64,000 nt of DNA from Comamonadaceae bacterium. GTDB taxonomy: Bacteria > Pseudomonadota > Gammaproteobacteria > Burkholderiales > Burkholderiaceae_C. The translations under genes and the position numbers were made by a program. The first letter of the stretch is position 1; each line of letters begins with the position of its first letter. Location: assembly GCA_003599455.1 (NCBI GenBank), contig QZKF01000018.1, positions 1-64,000 on the forward strand, in the 5' to 3' direction. Shown here piece by piece: positions 55,248 through 64,000 of this stretch. The notes under the pieces are model-generated. The model saw only the letters and a program-made list of their open reading frames with translations. It was not told the DNA's origin and ran no database searches.

Positions 55248-56326
55248 TCGATGCGATGTACAACGGCGGCCTGGGCCTGATCGCCGCCCCCTGGTGGACC
55301 ACGGCCGCCTGGCCCGTGATCTGGAACCTGCTGAAGATCGTGGCCGTGCTCGCACCGCTGATGGGCGCGGTGGCGTACCTCACGCTGTGGGAGCGCAAGC
55401 TGCTGGGCTGGATCCAGGTGCGCCACGGACCCAACCGCGTGGGCCCCCTGGGCCTGCTGCAGCCCATCGCCGACGCGGTCAAGCTGCTGACGAAGGAGCT
55501 GATCCAGCCGAGCGCCGCGAGCAGCGGCCTGTTCCGGCTCGGTCCCATCATGGCCATCATGCCGGCGCTGGCCGCCTGGGTGGCCGTGCCCTTCGGCCCC
55601 GAGGCCGTGCTCGCCAACGTGAACGCCGGTCTTCTGGTGATCCTGGCGATCACCTCGATCGAGGTCTACGGCGTGATCATTGCGGGCTGGGCGTCCAACT
55701 CCAAGTACGCCTTCCTGGGCGCGCTGCGCGCCTCGGCCCAGATGGTGAGCTACGAGATCGCCATCGGCTTCTGCTTCCTGGTGGTCGTCATGGTCTCGGG
55801 CAGCCTCAACCTGGTCGACATCGTGAACTCGCAGGGCCGCGGCATGGCCGCCTCGCAAGGCCTGAACTTCCTGTCGTGGAACTGGCTGCCGCTGCTGCCG
55901 ATCTTCTTCGTCTACCTCATCTCGGGCGTGGCCGAAACCAACCGCCACCCCTTCGACGTGGTCGAGGGCGAGGCCGAGATCGTGGCCGGCCACATGGTCG
56001 AGTACTCGGGCATGGGCTTTGCCATCTTCTTTCTGGCCGAGTACGCCAGCATGTGGCTGATCTCGGTGCTGGCGGTGCTGATGTTCCTGGGCGGCTGGCT
56101 GTCGCCCATCGACGCCGAGTGGCTCAACATGGTGCCGGGCTGGATCTGGCTCGGCCTCAAGACCTTCGTCGTCGTGTCCATGTTCATCTGGATCCGCGCC
56201 ACTTTTCCCCGCTTCCGCTACGACCAGATCATGCGTCTGGGCTGGAAGATTTTCATTCCTGTCACGCTGATCTGGCTGCTCCTCGTGGGTGCCCTGATGC
56301 AGACGCCGTGGAACCTCTGGAAATAA
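55244..56326 (+). CDS. nuoH: NADH-quinone oxidoreductase subunit H
   Basis: A 360-residue membrane subunit with eight or nine helices joining the peripheral and proton-pumping arms and lining the quinone channel. Family motifs are [20 protein letters not shown] near residues 50-69, [20 protein letters not shown] near 226-245 and [20 protein letters not shown] near 312-331. It starts with GTG overlapping nuoG. Confidence 0.96.
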   Translation: MIDAMYNGGLGLIAAPWWTTAAWPVIWNLLKIVAVLAPLMGAVAYLTLWERKLLGWIQVRHGPNRVGPLGLLQPIADAVKLLTKELIQPSAASSGLFRLGPIMAIMPALAAWVAVPFGPEAVLANVNAGLLVILAITSIEVYGVIIAGWASNSKYAFLGALRASAQMVSYEIAIGFCFLVVVMVSGSLNLVDIVNSQGRGMAASQGLNFLSWNWLPLLPIFFVYLISGVAETNRHPFDVVEGEAEIVAGHMVEYSGMGFAIFFLAEYASMWLISVLAVLMFLGGWLSPIDAEWLNMVPGWIWLGLKTFVVVSMFIWIRATFPRFRYDQIMRLGWKIFIPVTLIWLLLVGALMQTPWNLWK

Positions 56327-56335
56327 GCAGGGCGA

Positions 56336-56866
56336 ATGACCATGTCCACCACCACCGCTTCCCCCGCCGTTGTCGCGCCGTTCTCCTTCCGCGACTTCCT
56401 CAACAGCTTCCTGCTCGTGGAGCTGTTCAAGGGCATGGCCCTGACCGGCCGCTACGCCTTCAAGCGCAAGATCACGGTGCAGTTCCCCGAAGAGAAGACG
56501 CCGCTGTCGCCGCGTTTTCGCGGCCTGCATGCGCTGCGCCGCTATGAAAACGGCGAAGAACGCTGCATCGCCTGCAAGCTCTGCGAGGCCGTGTGCCCGG
56601 CGATGGCGATCACCATCGAATCCGACGTGCGCGACGACGGCTCGCGCCGCACCACGCGCTACGACATCGACCTGACCAAGTGCATCTTCTGCGGCTTCTG
56701 CGAAGAGAGCTGCCCGGTCGACTCCATCGTCGAGACGCACATCTTCGAGTACCACGGCGAGAAGCGCGGCGACCTGTACTTCACCAAGGAAATGCTGCTG
56801 GCCGTGGGCGACCGCTACGAAACCGAGATCGCTGCCGCCCGGGCGTCCGACGCCCCCTACCGCTGA
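56336..56866 (+). CDS. nuoI: NADH-quinone oxidoreductase subunit I
   Basis: A 176-residue ferredoxin-like subunit with two [4Fe-4S] clusters, N6a and N6b, in [12 protein letters not shown] near residues 78-89 and [12 protein letters not shown] near 117-128. It carries electrons from NuoG to NuoB. ATG 56336 or ATG 56342 could start translation. Confidence 0.95.
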   Translation: MTMSTTTASPAVVAPFSFRDFLNSFLLVELFKGMALTGRYAFKRKITVQFPEEKTPLSPRFRGLHALRRYENGEERCIACKLCEAVCPAMAITIESDVRDDGSRRTTRYDIDLTKCIFCGFCEESCPVDSIVETHIFEYHGEKRGDLYFTKEMLLAVGDRYETEIAAARASDAPYR

Positions 56867-56917
56867 CCACGGCCGAGCCGATTCGGCCGGACCAGACGAC
56901 ACAAGAACCACGACGCC

Positions 56918-57577
56918 ATGGATTACCAGACCGGCTTTTTCTACCTGTTCGCTGCGGTGCTGCTGTTTGCAGGCTACCGCGTGATCACCGCCCGCAACCC
57001 GGTGCATGCCGTGCTGTTCCTCATGCTCGCGTTTTCGCAGGCCGCCGCGCTGTGGCTGCTGCTCAAGGCCGAGTTTCTGGGCATCACGCTGGTGCTGGTC
57101 TACCTCGGCGCGGTGATGGTGCTGTTCCTGTTCGTGGTCATGATGCTGGACATCAACATGGACTCGGTGCGCCAGGGTTTCTGGCGGCACTTCCCGCTCG
57201 CGGCCCTGCTGGGTGTCTTCGTGGCCGCCGAACTCATTGCCGTGCTGTGGGCCGGCTTCCCTTCGCTCAGCGCCAACCCCGATGCGGCGGGCGCAGGCAT
57301 CAACGCCGCCAACTACTCCAACACCCGCGAGCTGGGCGTTCTGCTCTACACCGAATACCTGTACCCGATCGAAGTGGCCGCCGTGATCCTGCTGGTGGCG
57401 ATGATCGCCGCCATCGCGCTGACCCTGCGCCAGCGCAAGGACAGCAAGGCCATCAACCCCGGCCTGCAGGTGCATGTGCGCGCCAGCGACCGCCTGGTGG
57501 TGCTGCCGATGAACGCCACGCAGAAAGCCGCACCCGCCGTCGAAGCGGCGACCGCCGAGGAGGGCAAGACATCATGA
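56918..57577 (+). CDS. nuoJ: NADH-quinone oxidoreductase subunit J
   Basis: A 219-residue membrane subunit with five helices in the first 165 residues. [20 protein letters not shown] at the start, [19 protein letters not shown] near 54-72 (the helix with the pi-bulge linked to coupling) and [18 protein letters not shown] near 147 are typical. A cytoplasmic Ala-rich tail of about 50 residues follows. It overlaps nuoK by ATGA. Confidence 0.94.
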   Translation: MDYQTGFFYLFAAVLLFAGYRVITARNPVHAVLFLMLAFSQAAALWLLLKAEFLGITLVLVYLGAVMVLFLFVVMMLDINMDSVRQGFWRHFPLAALLGVFVAAELIAVLWAGFPSLSANPDAAGAGINAANYSNTRELGVLLYTEYLYPIEVAAVILLVAMIAAIALTLRQRKDSKAINPGLQVHVRASDRLVVLPMNATQKAAPAVEAATAEEGKTS

Positions 57578-57882
57578 ACGTGACCCTGGGCCATTTCCTC
57601 GCCGTCGGCGCGATCCTGTTTGCGATCTCGGTCGTGGGCATCTTCCTGAACCGAAAAAACCTCATCGTGCTGCTCATGGCCATCGAGCTGATGCTGCTGG
57701 CGGTGAACATGAACTTCGTGGCCTTCTCGCACTACCTGGGCGACATGCACGGCCAGGTCTTCGTGTTCTTCATCCTGACCGTGGCCGCCGCCGAATCGGC
57801 GATCGGCCTGGCCATTCTGGTGCTGCTGTTCCGCAACAAGTCGTCGATCAGCGTCGAAGAGCTCAACACCCTCAAGGGTTGA
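57574..57882 (+). CDS. nuoK: NADH-quinone oxidoreductase subunit K
   Basis: A 102-residue three-helix membrane subunit. The conserved glutamates of the proton path are in [20 protein letters not shown] near residue 37 and [16 protein letters not shown] near 72. The length is exact for the family. Confidence 0.95.
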   Translation: MNVTLGHFLAVGAILFAISVVGIFLNRKNLIVLLMAIELMLLAVNMNFVAFSHYLGDMHGQVFVFFILTVAAAESAIGLAILVLLFRNKSSISVEELNTLKG

Positions 57883-57922
57883 GGCCAGGGCCACCCCACA
57901 CGAGAACTCAGGCAAGAACCCC

Positions 57923-59965
57923 ATGAGCACCACCCTCTCTGCAAGCACCCTGCTCGCCGTCCCCCTGGCCCCGCTGGTGGGCGCCGCGCTGGCCGGCATC
58001 CTGGGCACCACCTTCGGCGGCAATGTCATTGGTCGCCGAGCCTCGCACACGCTCACCATCCTGGGCGTGCTGATCGCCTTCATCCTCTCGGCCATGACGC
58101 TCAAGAGCGTGGCGGTGGACGGCGCGCGCTTCAACGAGACGATCTACACCTGGATGGTGGTGGGCGGCCTGAAGATGGAGATCGGCTTCCTGGTCGACGG
58201 CCTGACCGCCATGATGATGGTGGTGGTCACCTTCGTCTCGCTCATGGTGCACCTCTACACCATCGGCTACATGGAAGAGGACGACGGCTACAACCGCTTC
58301 TTCGCCTACATCTCGCTGTTCACCTTCTCCATGCTCATGCTGGTCATGAGCAACAACCTGCTGCAGCTGTTCTTCGGCTGGGAGGCGGTGGGCCTGGTGT
58401 CCTACCTGCTGATCGGCTTCTGGTTCAACAAGCCGACGGCGATCTTCGCCAACATGAAGGCCTTCCTGGTCAACCGGGTGGGCGACTTCGGCTTCATCCT
58501 CGGTATCGGCCTCATCGTGGCCTATGCCGGCAGCATGAACTACACCGAGGTGTTCGCCAAGGCGCCCGAACTCGGCAAGCTTGGCTTCCCCGGCACCGAC
58601 TGGCTGCTGATCACCGTGATCTGCATCTGCCTGTTCATCGGCGCCATGGGCAAGAGCGCGCAGTTTCCCCTGCACGTCTGGCTGCCCGACTCCATGGAAG
58701 GCCCCACGCCGATCTCGGCGCTGATCCACGCCGCGACCATGGTCACGGCCGGCATCTTCATGGTGGCGCGCATGTCGCCGCTGTTCGAGCTGTCCGACAC
58801 GGCGCTGAACCTCATCATGGTGATCGGTGCCATCACCGCGCTGTTCATGGGCTTCCTGGGCATCATCCAGAACGACATCAAGCGTGTCGTGGCGTACTCC
58901 ACGCTCTCGCAGCTGGGCTACATGACGGTCGCGCTCGGCGCCTCGGCCTATTCGGTGGCGGTGTTCCACCTCATGACCCACGCCTTCTTCAAGGCGCTGC
59001 TGTTCCTCGCGGCCGGCTCGGTCATCATGGGCCTGCACCACAACCAGGACATCCGCTGGATGGGCGCCGTGCGCAAGTACATGCCCATCACCTGGATCAC
59101 CTCGCTGCTGGGCACGCTGGCGCTGATCGGCACGCCGCTGTTCGCCGGCTTCTATTCCAAGGACAGCATCATCGAGGCGGTGCACTTCAGCAACCTGCCG
59201 GCCTCGGGCTTTGCCTACTTCGCCGTGCTCGCCGGCGTGTTCGTCACCTCGTTCTATTCGTTCCGCCTCTACTTCCTGGTGTTCCATGGCAGCGAGCGCT
59301 ACGACCAGAACCCGGATGCTCACCACGACCACCACGATGACCACGGGCATGACGACGGACACGGGCACGGTCATGACGACGGCAAGCCGCACGAGTCGCC
59401 CTGGGTGGTGACGGTGCCGCTGCTCCTGCTGGCCATTCCCTCGGTGGTGATCGGCTTCATGACCATCCAGCCGATGCTGTTTGGCGAATTCCTGAAGGAC
59501 GCGATCTTCATCAACACCGCGGCCCACCCGGCCATGGCGACCTTTGCCGAAGAGTTCCACGGTGCGCTGTCCATGGCAGGGCATGCTTTCTTCACGCCCC
59601 CGCTGTACCTGGCGCTGGCCGGCGCGGTGAGCGCCTGGTACATGTACCTGATCAACCCCGCGGTGCCCGCCGCCATCGGCCGCGCGCTGCGCCCGCTGGT
59701 CGTGCTGCTCGAGAACAAGTACTACATGGACTGGTTCAACGAGAACGTGCTCGCCCGGGGCGCGCGCGGCCTGGGTGTCGGCCTGTGGAAGGGCGGCGAC
59801 CGGGGCGTGATCGAAGCGGGGGTGGTCAACGCCAGCTGGAAGCTGGTGGGTGCGGTGTCCTCGGTGGTGCGCCGCGCCCAGACCGGCTACCTGTACCACT
59901 ACGCGCTCATGATGATCGTGGGCGTGCTGCTGTTCATGACGTACTTCGTCTGGCTCGCCAAATAA
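57923..59965 (+). CDS. nuoL: NADH-quinone oxidoreductase subunit L
   Basis: A 680-residue antiporter-like proton-pumping subunit with the long lateral helix at its C-terminus. Key motifs include NNLLQLFFGWEAVGLVSYLL near residues 143-162 (TM5 Glu), MGKSAQFPLHVWLPDSMEGP near 242-261 (TM7 Lys) and LIHAATMVTAGIFMVARMSP near 267. A His/Asp-rich stretch of about 28 residues (near 464-491, HHDHHDDHGHDD and similar) lies in a loop between late helices; it could bind metal or simply be a hydrophilic spacer. Confidence 0.95.
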   Translation: MSTTLSASTLLAVPLAPLVGAALAGILGTTFGGNVIGRRASHTLTILGVLIAFILSAMTLKSVAVDGARFNETIYTWMVVGGLKMEIGFLVDGLTAMMMVVVTFVSLMVHLYTIGYMEEDDGYNRFFAYISLFTFSMLMLVMSNNLLQLFFGWEAVGLVSYLLIGFWFNKPTAIFANMKAFLVNRVGDFGFILGIGLIVAYAGSMNYTEVFAKAPELGKLGFPGTDWLLITVICICLFIGAMGKSAQFPLHVWLPDSMEGPTPISALIHAATMVTAGIFMVARMSPLFELSDTALNLIMVIGAITALFMGFLGIIQNDIKRVVAYSTLSQLGYMTVALGASAYSVAVFHLMTHAFFKALLFLAAGSVIMGLHHNQDIRWMGAVRKYMPITWITSLLGTLALIGTPLFAGFYSKDSIIEAVHFSNLPASGFAYFAVLAGVFVTSFYSFRLYFLVFHGSERYDQNPDAHHDHHDDHGHDDGHGHGHDDGKPHESPWVVTVPLLLLAIPSVVIGFMTIQPMLFGEFLKDAIFINTAAHPAMATFAEEFHGALSMAGHAFFTPPLYLALAGAVSAWYMYLINPAVPAAIGRALRPLVVLLENKYYMDWFNENVLARGARGLGVGLWKGGDRGVIEAGVVNASWKLVGAVSSVVRRAQTGYLYHYALMMIVGVLLFMTYFVWLAK

Positions 59966-59981
59966 GAAGAGGGATAACAAG

Positions 59982-61457
59982 ATGGGTTTGCTGAGCCTTG
60001 CAATCTGGACGCCGATCTTTTTCGGCGTCGTGCTGCTGGCCCTGGGCCGCGACGACCAGGCCCACGTGGTGCGCTGGGTCGCGCTGGTGGGCGCCGTTGC
60101 CGGCCTGGCCGTCACCGTGCCGCTCTACAGCGGTTTCGAACTCGGCACCGCCGCGATGCAGTTCGTCGAGAAGGCCGTCTGGATCGAGCACTTCAAGGTC
60201 CACTACCACCTGGGCGTGGACGGTATCTCGCTCTGGCTGATCCTGCTGACCGCGTTCATCAACGTGGTGGTCATCGTCGCCAGCTGGGAGTCGATCACGA
60301 CGCGGGTGAACCAGTACATGGGCGCCTTCCTGATCCTCTCGGGCCTGATGATCGGCGTCTTCAGCGCGCAGGACGCGATGCTGTTCTATGTGTTCTTCGA
60401 AGCCACGCTGATCCCGATGTACCTGATCATCGGCATCTGGGGCGGTCCGAACAAGATCTACGCGGCCTTCAAGTTCTTCCTCTACACGCTGCTCGGTTCG
60501 CTGCTCATGCTGGTGGCGCTGATCTACCTGTACACCCAGGCCGGCGGCAGCTTCGCGCTGGCCGACTGGTACAAGCTGCCGCTGGGTTCCACGGCGCAGA
60601 CCCTGCTGTTCTTCGCCTTCTTCGCGGCCTTTGCCGTGAAGGTGCCGATGTGGCCGGTGCACACCTGGCTGCCCGACGTGCACGTGGAAGCGCCCACCGG
60701 CGGCTCGGCCGTGCTGGCGGCCATCATGCTCAAGCTCGGGGCCTACGGTTTCCTGCGCTTCTCGCTGCCCATCCTGCCCGACGCCTCGCACGAATGGGCC
60801 TGGCTCATGATCGCGCTCTCGCTCGTGGCCGTGATCTACGTGGGCCTGGTGGCCATGGTGCAGCAGGACATGAAGAAGCTCGTGGCCTATTCGTCGGTCG
60901 CGCACATGGGCTTTGTCACGCTCGGCTTCTTCGTCTTCAGCGACCTCGGCGTGTCCGGTGCCATCGTGCAGATGATCGCGCACGGCTTCGTCTCGGCCGC
61001 CATGTTCCTGGGCATCGGCGTGCTGTACGACCGCGTGCACTCGCGCGAAATTGCTGACTACGGTGGCGTGGTCAACACCATGCCCAACTTCGCCGCTTTC
61101 GCGCTGCTGTTCACCATGGCCAACTGCGGCCTGCCGGGTACCGCAGGTTTCGTGGGCGAGTGGATGGTGATCCTCGCCGCGGTCAAGGCCAACTTCTGGA
61201 TCGGCCTGCTCGCCGCGTCCGCACTGATCTTCGGCGCCGCCTATTCGCTGTGGATGTACAAGCGGGTCTACCTCGGCGCCGTGGGCAACGACAACGTGAA
61301 GGCACTGACCGACATCAACTCGCGCGAGTTCCTGGTGCTGGCGGTGCTGGCGCTGGCGGTGCTCTACATGGGCGTCTATCCCAAGCCCTTCACCGACGTG
61401 ATGGACGCGTCCGTGGCCGAGCTGCTGCGCCACGTGGCCATCTCCAAACTGAACTGA
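59982..61457 (+). CDS. nuoM: NADH-quinone oxidoreductase subunit M
   Basis: A 491-residue antiporter-like subunit with about 14 helices. [20 protein letters not shown] near residues 134-153 carries the TM5 glutamate and [20 protein letters not shown] near 222-241 the TM7 lysine region. [20 protein letters not shown] near 298 is the conserved TM9-TM10 segment. Spacing to nuoL is 16 bases. Confidence 0.96.
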   Translation: MGLLSLAIWTPIFFGVVLLALGRDDQAHVVRWVALVGAVAGLAVTVPLYSGFELGTAAMQFVEKAVWIEHFKVHYHLGVDGISLWLILLTAFINVVVIVASWESITTRVNQYMGAFLILSGLMIGVFSAQDAMLFYVFFEATLIPMYLIIGIWGGPNKIYAAFKFFLYTLLGSLLMLVALIYLYTQAGGSFALADWYKLPLGSTAQTLLFFAFFAAFAVKVPMWPVHTWLPDVHVEAPTGGSAVLAAIMLKLGAYGFLRFSLPILPDASHEWAWLMIALSLVAVIYVGLVAMVQQDMKKLVAYSSVAHMGFVTLGFFVFSDLGVSGAIVQMIAHGFVSAAMFLGIGVLYDRVHSREIADYGGVVNTMPNFAAFALLFTMANCGLPGTAGFVGEWMVILAAVKANFWIGLLAASALIFGAAYSLWMYKRVYLGAVGNDNVKALTDINSREFLVLAVLALAVLYMGVYPKPFTDVMDASVAELLRHVAISKLN

Positions 61458-61494
61458 GCCTCCCGGGCACCACGCTACACAAGAGAACGCTCAC

Positions 61495-62991
61495 ATGATT
61501 GACAAGCTCAGCTGGGTCGCGGCCTACCCAGAAATCCTTCTGCTGACGATGGCCTGCGTGATCGCGCTGGTCGACCTCGCGGTGAAGACGCCGTTGCGCG
61601 GTGCCACCTACGGCCTGACGCTGCTCACGCTCGCCGTGGTGGCCCTGCTGCAGGGCACGGCCGCCGCCGCGGGCAACACCATCCTGGGCTTCGGCGGCAT
61701 GATCGTGAGCGATCCCATGGGCAACTGGCTCAAGTGCTTTGCCGCCATCGCCATGATGGTCACGCTGGTCTATGGCCGTGGCTATGCCGGCCAGCGCGAC
61801 ATGCTGCGCGGCGGCGAGATGTTCACGCTGTCCATGTTCGCGCTGCTGGGCATGTTCGTCATGATCTCCGGCCACAACTTCCTGGTGATCTACCTCGGCC
61901 TGGAGTTGCTCACGCTCTCCAGCTACGCGCTGGTGGCCCTGCGCCGCGACGACGTGCAGGCCACCGAAGCGGCCATGAAGTACTTCGTGCTCGGCGCGCT
62001 GGCCAGCGGTTTCCTGCTCTATGGCCTGTCCATGGTGTATGGCGCCACCGGTTCGCTGGCCGTGCCCGAGGTGCTCAAGGCCATCGCCGGCGGCGAGGCC
62101 ACGCTCAAGGGTTCGGCCCAGGTGCTCACGCTCGGCCTGGTGTTCGTGGTCGCCGGACTGGCCTTCAAGCTCGGCGTGGTGCCGTTCCACATGTGGGTGC
62201 CCGACGTCTACCACGGCGCGCCCACGGCCATCACGCTCATGATCGGCGGCGCGCCCAAGCTGGCGGCCTTCGCGATCGTGATCCGCCTGCTGGTCGAAGG
62301 CCTGCAGCCGCTCGCGGTGGACTGGCAGCAGATGCTGGCGGTGCTGGCCGTCATGTCGCTGCTGGTGGGCAACCTCGCCGCGATCGCGCAGAGCAACCTC
62401 AAGCGCATGCTGGCGTTTTCCACCATCGCGCAGATGGGTTTCATGCTGCTCGGCCTGCTGGCCGGGGTGGTGCAGGGCGATGCCGGCAACATGGCCAACG
62501 CCTACGGTTCGTCCATGTTCTACGTGATCACCTACGTGCTGACCACGCTGGGCACCTTCGGCGTGATCCTGCTGCTCTCGCGCAGCGGTTTCGAGTCGGA
62601 AAACGTGAGCGATCTCGCCGGCCTGAACCAGCGCAGCCCGCTGTACGCCGGCGTGATGGCGATCTGCATGTTCTCGCTGGCCGGTGTGCCGCCGCTGGTG
62701 GGCTTCTACGCCAAGCTGTCGGTGCTGCAGGCGCTGCTGGCCTCCAGCGGTGCGTTCTACGTGGGCCTGGCGGTGTTCGCGGTCATCATGTCGCTGATCG
62801 GGGCCTTCTACTACCTGCGCCTGGTCAAGATCATGTACTTCGATGCACCGACGCAGACCGCCGAGATCGAAGCCGGCCTGGACGCCCGCTCCGTGCTCTC
62901 GCTCAACGGTGCGCTGGTGCTGGTGCTGGGCATCGTGCCCGGCGGCCTCATGACGCTGTGCGCCCAGGCCGTGGCGAAGCTCTTCGCCTGA
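61495..62991 (+). CDS. nuoN: NADH-quinone oxidoreductase subunit N
   Basis: A 498-residue antiporter-like subunit with 14 helices. [20 protein letters not shown] near residues 127-146 and [20 protein letters not shown] near 223-242 are the TM5 and TM7 proton-path motifs. It closes the nuo operon; no terminator hairpin is obvious before the next gene, 60 bases on. Confidence 0.96.
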   Translation: MIDKLSWVAAYPEILLLTMACVIALVDLAVKTPLRGATYGLTLLTLAVVALLQGTAAAAGNTILGFGGMIVSDPMGNWLKCFAAIAMMVTLVYGRGYAGQRDMLRGGEMFTLSMFALLGMFVMISGHNFLVIYLGLELLTLSSYALVALRRDDVQATEAAMKYFVLGALASGFLLYGLSMVYGATGSLAVPEVLKAIAGGEATLKGSAQVLTLGLVFVVAGLAFKLGVVPFHMWVPDVYHGAPTAITLMIGGAPKLAAFAIVIRLLVEGLQPLAVDWQQMLAVLAVMSLLVGNLAAIAQSNLKRMLAFSTIAQMGFMLLGLLAGVVQGDAGNMANAYGSSMFYVITYVLTTLGTFGVILLLSRSGFESENVSDLAGLNQRSPLYAGVMAICMFSLAGVPPLVGFYAKLSVLQALLASSGAFYVGLAVFAVIMSLIGAFYYLRLVKIMYFDAPTQTAEIEAGLDARSVLSLNGALVLVLGIVPGGLMTLCAQAVAKLFA

Positions 62992-63051
62992 AGAGCGCTG
63001 AGGCGGCGTGCCGGTGAACTTGCCGGTGGCCGCCGGCTCACACACCGTTCC

Positions 63052-63354
63052 ATGACCCACACCTTTTCCGTCTGGCTGGTGCTGATCGCCGCCTTCGTCG
63101 CGGCCAACCTGCCGTTCCTCAACGACCGCTGGCTCGCGGTGCTGCCGCGCCGCGCGCCCAAGACCCTGTGGATGCGCGCGGCCGAGCTCGTGCTGCTGTA
63201 CTTCCTGGTCGGCGCGCTCGGCCTGGCGCTGGAGCAGTACGCCGGGCAGATCGCGCCGCAGCGATGGGAGTTCTACGCCACCACCGGCGCGCTCTTCATC
63301 ACGCTGGCCTTCCCGGGCTTCGTCTACCGCTACCTCTACCGCCACCGCGGATGA
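63052..63354 (+). CDS. DUF2818 family membrane protein
   Basis: A 100-residue protein with three membrane helices (about 6-24, 42-61, 75-93). It belongs to DUF2818, a family found almost only in betaproteobacteria directly after nuoN. Its place in the transcription unit suggests a complex I accessory or assembly role, but nothing is proven. The stop overlaps the NUDIX start (ATGA). Confidence 0.85.
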   Translation: MTHTFSVWLVLIAAFVAANLPFLNDRWLAVLPRRAPKTLWMRAAELVLLYFLVGALGLALEQYAGQIAPQRWEFYATTGALFITLAFPGFVYRYLYRHRG

Positions 63355-63959
63355 ACGACGACAGCCACCTGCGCGAAACCCCGCTGGCGCGCGCCGAGCT
63401 GCTGCGCGGCCATTTCCTGCACGTGGTGCGCGACACCGTGCGTCTGCCCGGCGGCCGGGAGGCCACGCGCGAATACGTGCTGCACCCGGGCGCGGTGATG
63501 GTGATCGGCCTGCTCGACGATGGCCGCGTGGTGCTCGAGCGCCAGTTCCGCCACCCCATGCAGGCCGTGATGATCGAGTTCCCGGCCGGCAAGCTCGACG
63601 CGGGCGAAGGCAGCCTGGCCTGCGCCCAGCGCGAGCTGCTCGAGGAAACCGGCTACCGCGCGCGCGAGTGGGCCTTTGCCGGGCGGCTCGCGCCCACCAT
63701 CGCGTACTCCGACGAAATCATCGACATCTGGTTCGCGCGCGGCCTCACGCCGGGCGAGCGCCAGCTCGACGAGGGCGAACACCTGGACGTGTTCAGCGCC
63801 ACGCCGGCCGAGCTGCAGGCCTGGTGCTTCAGTGGTGAGGTGATCGACTGCAAGACCCTGATCGGTTCGATGTGGTTGCAGAACGTGCAACGCGGCGAGT
63901 GGGCGCTGGAATGGAGCCCGCGCCAGGCCGCGCCGGATGCGGGACAATCCGCTCCATGA
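63351..63959 (+). CDS. NUDIX hydrolase, ADP-ribose pyrophosphatase-like
   Basis: A 202-residue NUDIX enzyme. The catalytic box GKLDAGEGSLACAQRELLEE with TGY after it lies at about residues 82-104 and has the required Gly, Arg, Glu-Leu and Glu-Glu residues. The N-terminal strand VVRDTVRLPGGREATREYV and the placement favour nucleotide-sugar or ADP-ribose hydrolysis to AMP and a phosphosugar. Both ends overlap neighbours, so DUF2818, NUDIX and the DUF1178 gene are translationally linked. Confidence 0.9.
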   Translation: MNDDSHLRETPLARAELLRGHFLHVVRDTVRLPGGREATREYVLHPGAVMVIGLLDDGRVVLERQFRHPMQAVMIEFPAGKLDAGEGSLACAQRELLEETGYRAREWAFAGRLAPTIAYSDEIIDIWFARGLTPGERQLDEGEHLDVFSATPAELQAWCFSGEVIDCKTLIGSMWLQNVQRGEWALEWSPRQAAPDAGQSAP

Positions 63960-64000
63960 AGGTCCTCAACCTGCAATGCGCCCACCAGCACGAGTTCGAA
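63956..64000 (+). CDS. DUF1178 family protein (first 15 codons)
   Basis: The gene starts at ATG 63956 over the NUDIX stop and runs off the window. MKVLNLQCAHQHEFE fits the N-terminus of DUF1178 proteins, which begin with a strand and a Cys/His pair of a likely zinc-ribbon. Conclusions are limited by the short visible part. Confidence 0.6.
   Translation, partial: MKVLNLQCAHQHEFE

Overview
The window is high-GC chromosomal DNA of a betaproteobacterium, most likely Burkholderiales/Comamonadaceae and Hydrogenophaga-like. I infer this from the divergent cbbL/cbbR pair, the 14-gene nuo operon followed by a DUF2818 gene and a NUDIX gene, the ybiB gene inside a nitrate-assimilation operon, and the overall protein flavour. 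Species cannot be fixed from the sequence alone.

Layout. 1-1487: the 5' end of the RuBisCO large-subunit gene (minus) and its divergent LysR regulator cbbR. 1510-3092: an MBL-fold hydrolase and a 5'-truncated short-chain dehydrogenase. About 3100-6060: a lower-GC accessory island with a HigB-type toxin, a HigA antitoxin fused to an ImmA/IrrE-type metallopeptidase, and a 'beta family' protein, in one operon with a palindromic operator over its promoter. 6433-20673: mostly housekeeping (membrane protein, flavin monooxygenase, large PAS/GAF histidine kinase, suhB, trmJ, cysE, slyD, mog, darP, pmbA, EamA transporter, yqeY, rpsU, HI0933-like flavoprotein).

20700-39288 is dominated by nitrate/nitrite assimilation. 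On the minus strand run nirB-nirD-nasA-ybiB-cobA, and nasR then nrtA-nrtB-nrtD-narK. On the plus strand, between these two sets, are a hybrid receiver/ANTAR/PilJ-like regulator and a PP2C-phosphatase/protein-kinase fusion. The control regions are unusually readable. nirB and nrtA each have a sigma-54 type -24/-12 promoter, and narK has a weaker one. nrtA has an NtrC-like site upstream. The nirB and nrtA leaders carry paired hairpins with six-base loops having A at position 1 and G at position 4, the signature bound by ANTAR antiterminators. In the nrtA leader the second hairpin overlaps the 5' arm of a 16-bp terminator-like stem. This gives a coherent model: nitrogen limitation starts transcription through sigma-54/NtrC, and nitrate or nitrite sensed by NasR and/or the hybrid ANTAR protein lets RNA polymerase pass the leader. 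Uptake (NrtABD, NarK), reduction (NasA, NirBD) and siroheme supply (CobA) are then produced together.

39357-48120: tsaD, a branched-chain-amino-acid-type binding protein, an aminotransferase, rpsO, pnp, a quinone oxidoreductase, tpiA and secG. 48268-48352: tRNA-Leu(GAG). 48401-62991: the complete nuoA-N operon for respiratory complex I. 63052-64000: a DUF2818 membrane protein, a NUDIX hydrolase and the first codons of a DUF1178 gene. I saw no CRISPR array, insertion sequence, integrase or rRNA.
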